This document shows, piece by piece, positions 7,569 to 16,807 of a stretch of DNA of 64,000 nucleotides. Source of the stretch: Streptomyces polyasparticus (GTDB lineage: Bacteria; Actinomycetota; Actinomycetes; Streptomycetales; Streptomycetaceae). Within the stretch, counting starts at the first letter, position 1; each line of letters opens with the position of its first letter. The notes beneath the pieces are model-generated. The model made no database searches. It saw only the letters and a program-made list of their open reading frames with translations, and had not been told where the DNA came from. The DNA lies in NCBI RefSeq assembly GCF_014493765.1, contig NZ_JACTVJ010000032.1, positions 1-64,000 on the forward strand. Reading direction: 5' to 3'. Position numbers and translations under genes: made by a program.

Positions 7569-9461
7569 ATGAGCGTTGACGGGCGGGAAGAGCCGTTCGC
7601 CGAAGGCGGTGTTCCATCGGAGGGTGGGCTGCCGTCGCGGCAGGTGCCGAGCCAGGGCGGGCCCTCGGGCCCCCGCCACAAGGCGCCCTCCGGCGAAGCG
7701 GCCGAGCCCGGTGTGCCCGCTCAGCGCGAGCCCGCGGGCTCCCTCGCCGACGATCTGCTCGCCGGTGGTGAACCACCCGTCGCCGACGCCGAGTTGATCG
7801 CCCGGATGCGGACCGGTGACGACTCCGCGTACGAGGAGCTCTACCGGCGGCACGCGGAAGCGGTGCGCCGTTACGCGCGCACGTGCTGCCGTGACGCCCA
7901 CACCGCGGACGACCTCACCTCCGAGGTCTTCGCGCGCATGCTGCAGGCGGTGCGCGGCGGTTCGGGCCCCGAGCACGCCGTACGGGCGTATCTCCTGACG
8001 ACCGTACGACGGGTCGCGGCGCACTGGACGAAGACGGCGAAGCGGGAGCAACTGGTCGAGGACTTCGCGGTGTTCGCCGCGCAGTCCGCCCGCTCCTCCG
8101 AGGTCTCCGACGACGACACCCTCGATCTCGGCGCCGACGTGCTCGCGATGCACGAGGCCGAGCGCTCCATGGTGATGCAGGCCTTCCGCAGCCTCTCCGA
8201 GGAGTGGCAGGCCGTCCTGTGGCACACCGAGGTCGAGGACGATCCGCTGAGCGCGGTCGCGCCGCTGTTCGGGCACACCTCCACCAACACCACCGCGCAG
8301 CTGGCCAGTCGGGCCCGTGAAGGGCTCAAGCAGGCGTATCTGCAGGCGCATGTGAGCGTGACGCTCGCGGACGACGACGAGTGCGCGCGGTACGCGGACC
8401 GGCTGGGCGCGTATGCGCGCGGGCGGCTGCGCACGCGGGCCGAGCGCGGGCTGCGCAAGCACATGGAGGAGTGCGCCAAGTGCCGGCTCGCCGCCGGGCA
8501 GATCAAGGAGCTGGCGAGCGGGATCCCCGGAGTCGTGCCGGTCGCGGTCATCGGCTGGTTCGGTGCGGCGGGCTACACGGCGAAGGTGGCCGGGCTCATC
8601 GGCGGTGGCGCGGCGGGTGCCGCGGGTGCGGGCGCCGCGGCGGCCGCCTCGGGTTCCTCCGGTGGTGCGGCCGCGGGTGGCGCGGCCGCAGGCGAGGGGC
8701 TCGGTGCCCCGGCGAAGGCCGGTATCGCGGCGGCCGTGGTGGTCGCGGCGGGTGTGGCGGTGGCGCTGGCGCTCGCGGGTGACGAGCCGAAGCCGAAGGC
8801 GGATCCGAAGCCTTCGCCGCCGCCGGTGTCGCAGCCGGTGGTGCCGCAGAAGCCGAAGCCCTCGCCTCCGCCGCCGCCCGCGCCGGAGCCGCCGGCGCCG
8901 CCGGTCGTCGCGCCGGATCCGACGCCCACGCCGACGCCGACGCCTCCCCCGGAGCCGAAGCCGACGCCCACGCCCACCCCGAAGCCGACGCCCAAGCCGA
9001 CCCCGCCTCCTCCGCCGCCGCCGGCCCCGGAGGCGTACCACATCAACGAGTTGCAGTACGGGGTCTTCGGCGACGGGACCGAGCCCGAGATGCGGCTCGC
9101 GGAGTCCAGCTGGGTGTGGCAGCGGCAGGGGCTCGGGATCGCGGGGCAGCAGTTCACGCATGGGATCACCGTGCACGCGTACTCGTCGGTGGTGATCGAT
9201 CTGAACCGTGAGTGCACGGCGTACGACGCCTTCGCGGGGGTGGACGACCTCACGTTCGGGCACGGGGCGGTGCGGTTCTCCGTGTTCGCGGACGGGGAGC
9301 GGATGTGGCAGTCGGGGGTGGTGCGCGGGGGTGAGCCCGCGGTGCCCGTGCATGTGGATCTGACCGGGCGGAAGACGCTGCGGCTTGTCGTCGAGCCGCA
9401 CTCCGTGGTGGATTCGCCGGCGTTGGTGGACTGGGCGCAGTCGCGGATCAGCTGCCGGTAG
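7569..9461 (+). CDS. ECF-type sigma factor fused to zinc-finger, membrane and NPCBM-like domains
   Basis: A 630-residue protein with four parts. Sigma-70 regions 2 and 4 fill about 80-255 (YEELYRRHAEAVRRYAR, DDLTSEVFARMLQAV, then SLSEEWQAVLWHTEVE). A zf-HC2-like anti-sigma motif HMEECAKC lies near 300. Two hydrophobic segments lie near 325-420, the second being GIAAAVVVAAGVAVALALAG. A Pro/Lys/Thr linker of about 80 residues leads to a C-terminal beta domain (about 490-630) resembling NPCBM carbohydrate-binding domains. The cis-acting anti-sigma-like tail suggests a membrane-tethered sigma factor sensing cell-wall or sugar ligands, like the reported ECF groups with C-terminal extensions. The start at ATG 7569 (GGGGG upstream) is preferred over 7515. 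Confidence 0.85.
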   Translation: MSVDGREEPFAEGGVPSEGGLPSRQVPSQGGPSGPRHKAPSGEAAEPGVPAQREPAGSLADDLLAGGEPPVADAELIARMRTGDDSAYEELYRRHAEAVRRYARTCCRDAHTADDLTSEVFARMLQAVRGGSGPEHAVRAYLLTTVRRVAAHWTKTAKREQLVEDFAVFAAQSARSSEVSDDDTLDLGADVLAMHEAERSMVMQAFRSLSEEWQAVLWHTEVEDDPLSAVAPLFGHTSTNTTAQLASRAREGLKQAYLQAHVSVTLADDDECARYADRLGAYARGRLRTRAERGLRKHMEECAKCRLAAGQIKELASGIPGVVPVAVIGWFGAAGYTAKVAGLIGGGAAGAAGAGAAAAASGSSGGAAAGGAAAGEGLGAPAKAGIAAAVVVAAGVAVALALAGDEPKPKADPKPSPPPVSQPVVPQKPKPSPPPPPAPEPPAPPVVAPDPTPTPTPTPPPEPKPTPTPTPKPTPKPTPPPPPPPAPEAYHINELQYGVFGDGTEPEMRLAESSWVWQRQGLGIAGQQFTHGITVHAYSSVVIDLNRECTAYDAFAGVDDLTFGHGAVRFSVFADGERMWQSGVVRGGEPAVPVHVDLTGRKTLRLVVEPHSVVDSPALVDWAQSRISCR

Positions 9462-9479
9462 CTGTGCGGTTCGGCTGGA

Positions 9480-12400
9480 TCAGTGCAGTAGCCCCAGCAC
9501 GTCCTCCGGTGTCAGCCCCGCGCCCGCCGACCATTCCCGTTCGTACGTCTCGTCGCCCAGCCGGTCCCTGAGGCGGGTGCGGACCTGGAGGAGCTCCGTG
9601 TGATCCGGGTCCGGGGTCGGGAGGTTGCCGCGCCAGTGGGCCGCTGCCGAGAGGATGCGGGGTGCGCGGGGGTCGTCCAGGTCGGCCAGGGAGGTGGCCG
9701 CCGCTTCGGCGAGCAAGGCCAGGACCGGCTCCGCGCACTTGTCCCGCAGCGCCCCCCGCAGGCCCTCGACCGCCTTCGGCAACGCGGCGGCCGGGCCCGA
9801 CTCCAGCGCAGTGATCTTCGCGTCGGCGTGTGCCACACCCGCGTCGAACTGCGGTGGGGGCGTCGCGCGCGCAGCCCAGTCGATGCTCGCCTGCCATGCG
9901 GAGCGCGCCAGTTCGACGTTCCCCTCGGCGAGGGCCACGTATGCGGAGAGCAGCCGTACGAACGCACGCGTGTCCAGGACGCCGTAGCGCTCGCCCTCCG
10001 CGTCGGACTCGGCGATCGCCCGCCGTGCGAGCGGCAGATCGCCCGCGCGGTACGCGATCTCGGCGAGCCGGGCGATCAGGAGCGGCGCCTCGGAGTAGAC
10101 GCCCATCTCGTACGCGAGGTGCAGGCCCTCCTCGTACTCCGCCTGCGCCTCGGCGAACCGGCCGCGGGCCATCGCGGCCTCGCCCACCGCCGTGCACACA
10201 TGGGCCTTGAGCCAGCGGTCGCCGACCTGGCGGGAAAGGCGGCGCAGCTGCACCAGGTCCTCGTCCACGGTGCCGAGGCCGCCGCGGGTGTCGACGGCGA
10301 CATGGGCGCGGAACAGCAAGGCGACGCAGACCTCCCAGGGACCGCCGTATCTGCGGCAGGCCTCGGTGGCCGTCTCCATCGCCTCGCGGCCGCCGCCCGT
10401 GCCGTCGAGCACGAAGCCGGCGAACGGCCACAGGAGTCCGGGGAACGTGGCGGACTGCGGGATCGAGCGCCCGAACACCTCGCGCAGCAGGGCGAGTTCG
10501 GCCCGTGCCTGCGGCTCGTCGAGTGGCTGGCCCGGCACCGAGTCCGACAGCAGGAACAGCTGGAGCAGACGTACCTTCATGCGCGGCCAGTACCGCGGGT
10601 CCGCCTCGGCCTCGGGGCCGAGCGGGCGGCCGTCGGGGCCGGTGGGGTCCACGCCCATGGCCAGGGCGCGGGCGCCCCAATCGGCGCCCTCGGAGCGATA
10701 GTTGCGCAGGGACCAGAACCAGCCCATGGCGAGGCACAGATCGAGTGCCGTCTGCTCGTCACCGGTGGTGAGAGCGTGCTGCAGTACGGCGCGGAGGTTG
10801 TCCAGGTCCCGTTCCACCCGGTCGATCCAGGGCAGTTGCTCCGCGGTGCGCAGCAGCGGATCCGCCTGCTGCATCAGGCCGAGGAAGTGGTCCGTGTGCC
10901 GCTTGCGGGCCCCCGCGAGGACCGCCGGTTCCTCCGCGGCGCGCTCCGTGGCGTACTCGTGGATGGTCTCGAGCATGCGGTAACGCATCCCGCCGGGTGA
11001 GGGCGCGGCCACGACCAGGGACTTGTCGACGAGCGCGCCGAGCAGGAACGCCGCGTCCCCGCCGCACACCGCCTCGGCCGCCGGCAGGTCCCAGCCGCCC
11101 GCGAACACGGAGACCTCGCGCAGGAACGTGCGCTCCTGCGCGTCGAGCAGTTCCCAGGACCAGTCGACCACCGCGCGCAGGGTCTGCTGGCGGGGCAGGA
11201 CCGTACGGCTTCCCGAGGTGAGCAGCCGGAAGCGGTCGTCGAGGCGGTCGGCGATCTGGCGCGGGGTGAGCAACCGCAGCCGGGCGGCGGCCAGTTCGAT
11301 CGCGAGCGGGAGGCCGTCGAGCCGGGTGCAGATCTCCGCGACGGCCGCGCGCTCCCGCTCCGGGTCGAAGCCGGGGCGCACGGCGGCGGCCCGCTCGGCG
11401 AAGAGGCGGTGCGCGGGCTCTTCGGGGAGCGGCTCGACCGGCCGTACGGACTCGCCGGGCACGCCGAGCGGCTCACGGCTGGTGGCGAGGATCCGCAGCT
11501 TCGGGCAGTGGGTGAGGAGGGTCTCGGCGAGGCGGGCGGCCGCGTCGACGACGTGCTCGCAGTTGTCGAGGATCAGGAGCAGCTCGCGGTCCGCGCAGAA
11601 CTCGGTGAGCAGTTCGACCGGGTCGTCGTGCGTGACGGAGAGGTCGCTGGTGCGGAGCACTGTGTCGCGCAGGCCCAGAGCGCTGACCACCGCGCCGGGT
11701 ACCGCTTCGGGGTGGTCGAGCGGGGCGAGCTCGGCGAGCCAGGCCGGGGCGGGGTGCCCGGCCGCCGTCTCCTCCGCGAGACGGGTCTTTCCGGAGCCGC
11801 CGGGGCCGGTGAGCGTGACGAGGCGGGCCTGGCTCAAGTCCGCGTGGAGCGCGGCGAGTTCGGGCTCGCGGCCGACGAAGGAGGTCAGGCGGGGGCGGAG
11901 GTTGCCGGTGGGGCGGTGTGGGGGGTCGGGTCTGGGGGTGGGCTCAGGTGGGGGTGGAGGTGCGTGCGTGGGTGCGGGTGCGTGCGTGTGCGCGGGTGCG
12001 GGTGCGTGCGTGGGTGCGGGTGCCGGCGTCAGCAACTTCGTGTGCAGTGCCTGCAGTTCGGGGCCCGGGTCGGTGCCGAGGCCCTCGGCCAGGGTGCGGC
12101 GCACGTCCTCGTACGCGGCGAGCGCGTCCGCGCCCCGGCCCGCGTCGCGCAGGGCGCGGATCAGCTGCGCGTGCAGCGGCTCGTCGTACGGGTGCACGCC
12201 GATGAGCTCCCGTACTTCCGGTACGAGCTCACGGCCGCGCCCTAGCCGCAGATCGGCCTCGATCCTGGCCCGCGTCGCCTCCAGGCGCTGCGCCTCGGGG
12301 CGCGCGGCGGCGGTGCGGTCGGGGAGGTCGGCGAGTGCGGGGCCGCGCCAGAGGGTGAGGGCCTCGCGCAGGGTGCTTGCCGCTGTGGCTGGGTCATCGT

Positions 12401-12737
12401 GGTCCAGGGCTGACTGCCCGTCCTGTACGAGGAGTTCGAAGCGGTGGAGGTCGATGTCGGAGGGGTCGGCGGTGAGGCGGTAGCCGCCGGGGGTGGAGGC
12501 GATGGCGTCCTTGCCGAGGGTTCGGCGGAGGCGGCCGATGAGGGCCTGGAGGGCGGCGGGGGCGTCTTGGGGTGGGTCTTCGGCCCAGACGTCGTCGATC
12601 AGTGCGTCCACGTCGGCGGTTTGTCCTGCGCGCAGGGCGAGGGCTGCGAGGAGGGCGCGCAGGCGGGCGCCGCCCAAGGGGACGGGTACGCCTTCGTCGT
12701 CTGTTGCCTCGGTGATGCCCAGGATTCTGTACCGCAC
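9480..12737 (-). CDS. AfsR/SARP-like regulator (wHTH-BTAD-NB-ARC-TPR)
   Basis: A 1085-residue transcriptional regulator. The N-terminal OmpR-type winged helix (about 1-95, starting VRYRILGI) is followed by the bacterial transcriptional activation domain (about 100-245). A Pro/Ala/His-rich linker joins this to an NTPase of the STAND class with P-loop TGPGGSGKTRL near 310 and Walker B LLLILDNCEHV near 390. A long helical C-terminus (700-1085) follows. The start is the GTG at 12737; codons upstream belong to the dispersed repeat. This is the architecture of AfsR-type antibiotic and development regulators. It sits downstream of the AlaRS-like gene on the same strand (144-bp gap). Targets are unknown. 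Confidence 0.9.
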   Translation of the reverse strand: MRYRILGITEATDDEGVPVPLGGARLRALLAALALRAGQTADVDALIDDVWAEDPPQDAPAALQALIGRLRRTLGKDAIASTPGGYRLTADPSDIDLHRFELLVQDGQSALDHDDPATAASTLREALTLWRGPALADLPDRTAAARPEAQRLEATRARIEADLRLGRGRELVPEVRELIGVHPYDEPLHAQLIRALRDAGRGADALAAYEDVRRTLAEGLGTDPGPELQALHTKLLTPAPAPTHAPAPAHTHAPAPTHAPPPPPEPTPRPDPPHRPTGNLRPRLTSFVGREPELAALHADLSQARLVTLTGPGGSGKTRLAEETAAGHPAPAWLAELAPLDHPEAVPGAVVSALGLRDTVLRTSDLSVTHDDPVELLTEFCADRELLLILDNCEHVVDAAARLAETLLTHCPKLRILATSREPLGVPGESVRPVEPLPEEPAHRLFAERAAAVRPGFDPERERAAVAEICTRLDGLPLAIELAAARLRLLTPRQIADRLDDRFRLLTSGSRTVLPRQQTLRAVVDWSWELLDAQERTFLREVSVFAGGWDLPAAEAVCGGDAAFLLGALVDKSLVVAAPSPGGMRYRMLETIHEYATERAAEEPAVLAGARKRHTDHFLGLMQQADPLLRTAEQLPWIDRVERDLDNLRAVLQHALTTGDEQTALDLCLAMGWFWSLRNYRSEGADWGARALAMGVDPTGPDGRPLGPEAEADPRYWPRMKVRLLQLFLLSDSVPGQPLDEPQARAELALLREVFGRSIPQSATFPGLLWPFAGFVLDGTGGGREAMETATEACRRYGGPWEVCVALLFRAHVAVDTRGGLGTVDEDLVQLRRLSRQVGDRWLKAHVCTAVGEAAMARGRFAEAQAEYEEGLHLAYEMGVYSEAPLLIARLAEIAYRAGDLPLARRAIAESDAEGERYGVLDTRAFVRLLSAYVALAEGNVELARSAWQASIDWAARATPPPQFDAGVAHADAKITALESGPAAALPKAVEGLRGALRDKCAEPVLALLAEAAATSLADLDDPRAPRILSAAAHWRGNLPTPDPDHTELLQVRTRLRDRLGDETYEREWSAGAGLTPEDVLGLLH
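11936..12035. repeat. Low-complexity GTGCGTGGGTGCGG repeats inside the AfsR-like gene
   Basis: Alternating G/T-rich units of about 6-18 bp encode the linker made of THAPAP/AHTHAP repeats between the BTAD and the NTPase domains. This kind of slippage-prone tract can vary linker length between strains. Confidence 0.7.
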
Positions 12738-12764
12738 TTGGTCATTGTGGACCGGGGTCGGGTG

Positions 12765-12900
12765 CGGGTGGGTGGGGGTGGGCCGCCGTTGCGCCTGCGG
12801 CGGGCTTCCTCCCCCACCCCGCCCCTTCCCGAAACCGGGGCTTCGCCCCGGGCCCCGCATCCGAACTTCGTTCGGATCTGCTCAAACGCCGCAGGGGCTG
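12765..12900 (-). repeat. Dispersed intergenic repeat, copy 1
   Basis: Read on the minus strand it begins CAGCCCCTGCGGCGTTTGAG, runs through inverted blocks (ATCCGAAC..GTTCGGAT; CCGGGGCGAAGCCCCGG) and TTCGGGAAGGGGCGGGG, and ends with GCCCGCCGCAGGCG. Copies 2 and 3 are at 19932 and 60229. The opening bases encode the last residues (SSPCGV) and the TGA of the AlaRS-like gene. The hairpins sit where a transcript end is expected. Confidence 0.85.
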
Positions 12901-14111
12901 GAGTTGCCGGACCGGCCGAGAGTGCCCATCAGCTCCCGCGGAAGCCCATGCGTGTCATGCAGGTAGTCGTAGTCGTCCTCCGTCAGGGGGCGGTTCCGGT
13001 ACTCCGGGCGCGAGAGGACCTTGTGGCCGCGGTCCAGCAAGCGGCGGAAGCGTTGTTCCTCGTTCGTGAGGACCTTGAGTACCGAGTCCGGGTCGTCCCG
13101 CAGGCCGAAGTGGGACTGGGCGTGGGAGATCAGGTCGCGGGGGAGGTCGCCGAGGGTGCGGTCGGGGTTGTCGCGCCAGAGGGTGGTGAGCGTGCGGCGG
13201 ATCAGGCGGCGGGGGACGTAGCCGCGGCCGGTGTTGGAGGGGCGGGCGCCGTCTCCGTGGACCACGATCAGGGAGCGCAGGTGGTCGATGACCAGGCGGA
13301 GGGCCGGTACGTCCCCGATCTCCCAGAGCTCGGGCACCTCGCGTGTCCAGGGTTCGAAGAGGTCGGTCCCGTAGACCGAATCCGTGCCCTGCAGGACGCT
13401 CAGGAGACGTTCGAGGCCCATGCCCGTGTCCACGTTCTGCTGCCGCAGCGGGGTGAGGCTTCCGTCCTCGTGGCGGCGGTAGCGCATCATCACGTGGTTC
13501 CAGACCTCGACCCAGCGGGGATCGGTGGTGGGGGTTCCCCGCGGTGGGGTGTCGCCGGTCCAGACGAACAGCTCCGAGTCGGGGCCGCAGGGACCGGTCG
13601 GCCCGTTGGACCACCAGTTCTCCTCGCCGTGGGTCAGCTCGACCGGGAGGCCGAGCTCCTGCCACGTATCGAGGGATCCGCGGTCCACGCCGACCTGTTC
13701 GTCGCCGCCGAAGACCGTGACGTGGAGGCGGTCGCGCGGGATGCCGAAGCCGTCGTGGAGCAGTTCGTAGCCCCAGCGCAGGCTCTGCGGGCCGCCGTAG
13801 TCGCCGAGGGACCAGGAGCCGAGCATCTCGAAGACGGTGAGGTGCGTGCTGTCCCCCACCTCGTCGAGGTCGGTGGTGCGCAGACAGCGCTGGACATTGA
13901 CCAGGCGCTGTCCCAGTGGGTGGGGGCGGCCCTCCAGATACGGGGTGAGGGGGTGCATTCCCGATGTCGTGAACAGGACCGGGTCGCCGGGCGGTGGGAG
14001 CAGGGTGCTGCCGGTGATCAGGTGGTGGCCGCGCTCGCGGAAGAAGCGCGTGAAGGTGGCGACGGTCTGCTCGGTGGTCGGCGGCGTGGGAAGCGGGCCG
14101 GTGGTGTTCAT
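12882..14111 (-). CDS. Stand-alone alanyl-tRNA synthetase-like catalytic domain
   Basis: A 409-residue protein matching only the class II catalytic and start of the tRNA-binding part of AlaRS; full AlaRS is about 880. Motifs: motif-1 region LFTTSGMHPL then LVNVQRCLRTTDLDEVG; motif 2 TVFEMLGSWSLGDY; later GLERLLSVLQG and DHLRSLIVVHGDG. The editing domain and C-Ala are absent. The C-terminal residues and stop come from the dispersed repeat, so the original end may have been different. It could charge an amino acid onto tRNA or a carrier for a non-translational reaction. It shares strand with the asparagine-synthetase-like gene upstream. The start at ATG 14111 fits AlaRS N-termini. The true substrate is unknown. 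Confidence 0.85.
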   Translation of the reverse strand: MNTTGPLPTPPTTEQTVATFTRFFRERGHHLITGSTLLPPPGDPVLFTTSGMHPLTPYLEGRPHPLGQRLVNVQRCLRTTDLDEVGDSTHLTVFEMLGSWSLGDYGGPQSLRWGYELLHDGFGIPRDRLHVTVFGGDEQVGVDRGSLDTWQELGLPVELTHGEENWWSNGPTGPCGPDSELFVWTGDTPPRGTPTTDPRWVEVWNHVMMRYRRHEDGSLTPLRQQNVDTGMGLERLLSVLQGTDSVYGTDLFEPWTREVPELWEIGDVPALRLVIDHLRSLIVVHGDGARPSNTGRGYVPRRLIRRTLTTLWRDNPDRTLGDLPRDLISHAQSHFGLRDDPDSVLKVLTNEEQRFRRLLDRGHKVLSRPEYRNRPLTEDDYDYLHDTHGLPRELMGTLGRSGNSSPCGV

Positions 14112-14380
14112 GGCGGGTGCCCTTTCGGGTCGGGGTGACCGGAAAGGACCGCGCGAAGAGCTGCCGCACCACGGCACGACGACGCCGGCGATCCGTTTCC
14201 GGTCGCCGGCGGGGTGAGGTCAGGAGGTCAGGCGGCGGCAACCGGCGAGCGGGGCGCTCGCGCGGCTGCGGTGTGGGTATGCGTGCGGCTGATCTCCATG
14301 TTTTCCAAGGTAACAGCGGGTGGGGAGGGCATGCTCGGGATTATTCGGCGGCCTGGCTGCCCTGGTTCACAGGCCCCGGC

Positions 14381-16468
14381 CTAGCGCCCGGCCCCCGCCC
14401 GCCCCAGCGCCCCGCGCTGCGGCCCGATGCCGCCCGGCACGGCGCGTGCCCGCGCCGGTGTCCCCGTCCAGCACGTGCCCCGGCGCGAGAGCAGCCGCCG
14501 CAGCCACAGCTCCACCGCGACCAGGTCCGCCAGGCCGTCCGCCGCCACGGACTCCCCCGCGGCCGCGGCCCGCAGCGCCTTCTGGACCACGCGGCCCTCC
14601 ACCAGGCCCGCCTGCGCGAGCAGCGGCGTGGCGAAGAGGTCCACCAAGTCCTCGACGGCGACCCGGAGTCCGAGCTTCAGGGCGTCCGACGAAGTCGCGT
14701 ACGAGGGAGCGCCCCAGCCCACCGGCAGGTCCGTGACCCCCGCGCCTTCGAGGACCGTGCGCAGGACCGCCGCCCGTGCCCCGGGCTGTATGCGCAGGGA
14801 GTCCGGGAGCGCGCGGCAGGCCCGTACGACCTGGTTGTCGAGGAACGGGGCGTGCAGGCGCTGGAAGCGGACCTCCGCGGCCTGTTCGAGGATCCTCAGG
14901 TCCGCCGCGTGCCGGGCGAGGGCCGCGCGGGCCCGCAGTTCGCCGGGGTGCTGGCCCGGCCCGGCGCCCGGACGGGTCGCCGACTGCTCCAGGCGAACCG
15001 ATACTTCAGCGAGCGCCTCGCCGGTCAGCCAGCGCGCGGCGGGCCCGGGCCGCACCCAGGTGAGCGCGGCGAGCGAGGCGCCGACCGGTCCGGTGGGCTC
15101 GTCCAGGACGCCGGCTCGCAGCCGCAGTGCCCCTTCCTCGATGCCGGAGCGGTAGGACGTACGGGCGAGGCGGCGGGCCGCTCCGTACACCTTGGCGGGG
15201 ACGAGCACGGAGCTCATCGACCCTTCCGTACGCGCCAACGCGGCGACCGGGCGGACGAGATGACGCCGGCGGCGGTCCATGAGGAGGTCGGCGAGGCGGG
15301 CCGGGTGGGCGTCGAGCACCTGGCGTGCGCCGTAGCCGGAGAGGTGGTCCGCGCTGCCGGCCGCGAGGCGGAGGCGGTGCCGGGCGGCCGTGACCAGGGA
15401 CGGGCCCGGTTCGTCGGTGAGCGGGCCCTCCAAGTCGGCGTAGGGCAGGGCCTCTTCGCCGGCCGGGACCACGACGTGGTGCAGGCGGGGGTTGGTGGCG
15501 AGGGCGCCCGCGCGGCCGAGTTCGGCCTCCTGGCGGCCCGCGGTCAGGTCGTTGAAGGTGACGGCGAGCAGGCGTTCGCCCGCGCCCGTGCCGTGCCCGA
15601 GCACCGTGCCCGGCATGCCGGGCAGCCCGGCGGCGAGCAGCGCGAGCGTGCCGGACGCGGGGCCGCCGGAGAGGTCCGCGCCGATGCCTGGCACCGGCAT
15701 ACGGGAGGCGCGGCGCTCGGCGGGACCCATGCCGGGGACGGGACCCGGGTCGATGTCCGGTACGTGGCGTGGCGCCGAGAGCCGGGCCCGTACGGCCTCG
15801 ACCAGCGCCGCGCGCACGCCGTCCACCGCGCGCGTGGCGTCCAACTCCTCGGCGGCGACGGCCAGGGAGGCCACCGGTTCGTATCCGGCGATCTCGCGTG
15901 CGCCGTCGCGCAGGATCAGCGCGTGTCCTGGCGGGATGCGCTTGACGTCCGCGTACGGAGTGGAGTCCTGGAGCGCCTCGGGGACGTCGGGGCAGGCGAG
16001 CAGGGCCGCGAGATGGCCGATGTCGAGGTGCGCCTCGATGAGGTCGGCGAGCGGCAGGGCCGCGGTGGCGTACGCGGTGCCGCCGGCCCAGGGCGTGTAG
16101 AACACCGGCCGTGCGCCCGCGAGATCACCGGCGACCATGATGCGGCGGCCGACCTGGACCACCGCCGTATAGCTGCCCGACCAGGCCGTGAGATGTCTGA
16201 GCGCACCGCCTCGCGCCGCCACCAATCCCACGCGCAGCTGCTCGTCGCTGGCGCCGCACGTGCCGAGTACGGCGATACGGGTCCGGTCGTCGGCCTTGAC
16301 GATACGGACCTCGTCAGGACGCCAATCCCCCACTGCCCACAGGGGATCCGGATCGCCCCACAGGAGCTGGGAGCCCACGGGGTGCACGGTCTCACCGGCT
16401 TCGCTTCCGGCGCCCAGGGGGTCGGAAGCTCTCGCGGTGGTACAACTCCACCCCACCAACCACCGCAT
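14381..16468 (-). CDS. Asparagine-synthetase-like protein with altered active-site motifs
   Basis: A 695-residue member of the AsnB / beta-lactam synthetase / lasso macrolactam cyclase superfamily. It starts MRWLVGW after TGTGGAGGCGCG, so it lacks the catalytic Cys2 of glutamine-hydrolysing enzymes. The N-terminal Ntn-like half (about 1-200) is followed by the adenylating half. The pyrophosphate loop, normally SGGxDS, reads SGGPAS (about residue 270), so the Asp is missing. A later SGYGARQVLDAHPARL resembles the TGYGSD motif of beta-lactam synthetase. No lasso leader peptidase or convincing precursor is adjacent. It may be an amide-forming enzyme using another substrate, or be inactive. It is followed by the AlaRS-like gene (269-bp gap). 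Confidence 0.8.
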   Translation of the reverse strand: MRWLVGWSCTTARASDPLGAGSEAGETVHPVGSQLLWGDPDPLWAVGDWRPDEVRIVKADDRTRIAVLGTCGASDEQLRVGLVAARGGALRHLTAWSGSYTAVVQVGRRIMVAGDLAGARPVFYTPWAGGTAYATAALPLADLIEAHLDIGHLAALLACPDVPEALQDSTPYADVKRIPPGHALILRDGAREIAGYEPVASLAVAAEELDATRAVDGVRAALVEAVRARLSAPRHVPDIDPGPVPGMGPAERRASRMPVPGIGADLSGGPASGTLALLAAGLPGMPGTVLGHGTGAGERLLAVTFNDLTAGRQEAELGRAGALATNPRLHHVVVPAGEEALPYADLEGPLTDEPGPSLVTAARHRLRLAAGSADHLSGYGARQVLDAHPARLADLLMDRRRRHLVRPVAALARTEGSMSSVLVPAKVYGAARRLARTSYRSGIEEGALRLRAGVLDEPTGPVGASLAALTWVRPGPAARWLTGEALAEVSVRLEQSATRPGAGPGQHPGELRARAALARHAADLRILEQAAEVRFQRLHAPFLDNQVVRACRALPDSLRIQPGARAAVLRTVLEGAGVTDLPVGWGAPSYATSSDALKLGLRVAVEDLVDLFATPLLAQAGLVEGRVVQKALRAAAAGESVAADGLADLVAVELWLRRLLSRRGTCWTGTPARARAVPGGIGPQRGALGRAGAGR

Positions 16469-16578
16469 CGCGCCTCCACAGGCTGTGGACAACAAGGGCA
16501 CCAAGTTGGGCACCATGCTGCCACGAAGGAGGCGCATCGGAGGGGGAGGCGGGCGCGCCGTTTGCGCCTCTGTGCTCC

Positions 16579-16758
16579 CCAGGGCCTGCCCCTGAACCTC
16601 CGCCTGCGCCCCGACGCCCGGCACGCACTCTCGGCGCACGGCGCCCCAGGACAGGTGGCTCCGCCACATGACCTGTGACGCCGCACGCCGAGAGCACGCA
16701 CCGACCGCCGCTGCGCCGCGCTTCGCGCGAACGACGGAGGTTCAGGGGCAGGCCCTGG
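16579..16758. mobile_element. 180-bp element with perfect 24-bp terminal inverted repeats (MITE-like)
   Basis: The left end 16579-16602 begins CCAGGGCCTGCCCCTG and the right end 16735-16758 is its exact reverse complement over 24 bp. Nested inside are CTCTCGGCG/CGCCGAGAG (16628-16636 and 16686-16694) and a central ACAGGT..ACCTGT hairpin. It encodes nothing convincing and lies between two divergent genes, so it is not a normal terminator. It could be a non-autonomous insertion element or a large cruciform regulatory structure. No target duplication was recognised. Confidence 0.5.
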
Positions 16759-16807
16759 TGAGGCATCAACTGCTGGCTGGATTCAGCCATTTCGCGCGCA
16801 AGGGCGC

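Noticed and set aside
12737-12860. Upstream start for the AfsR-like gene
   Set aside because: The extra 41 codons come from the dispersed repeat; VRYRILG at GTG 12737 is the normal start of this domain.
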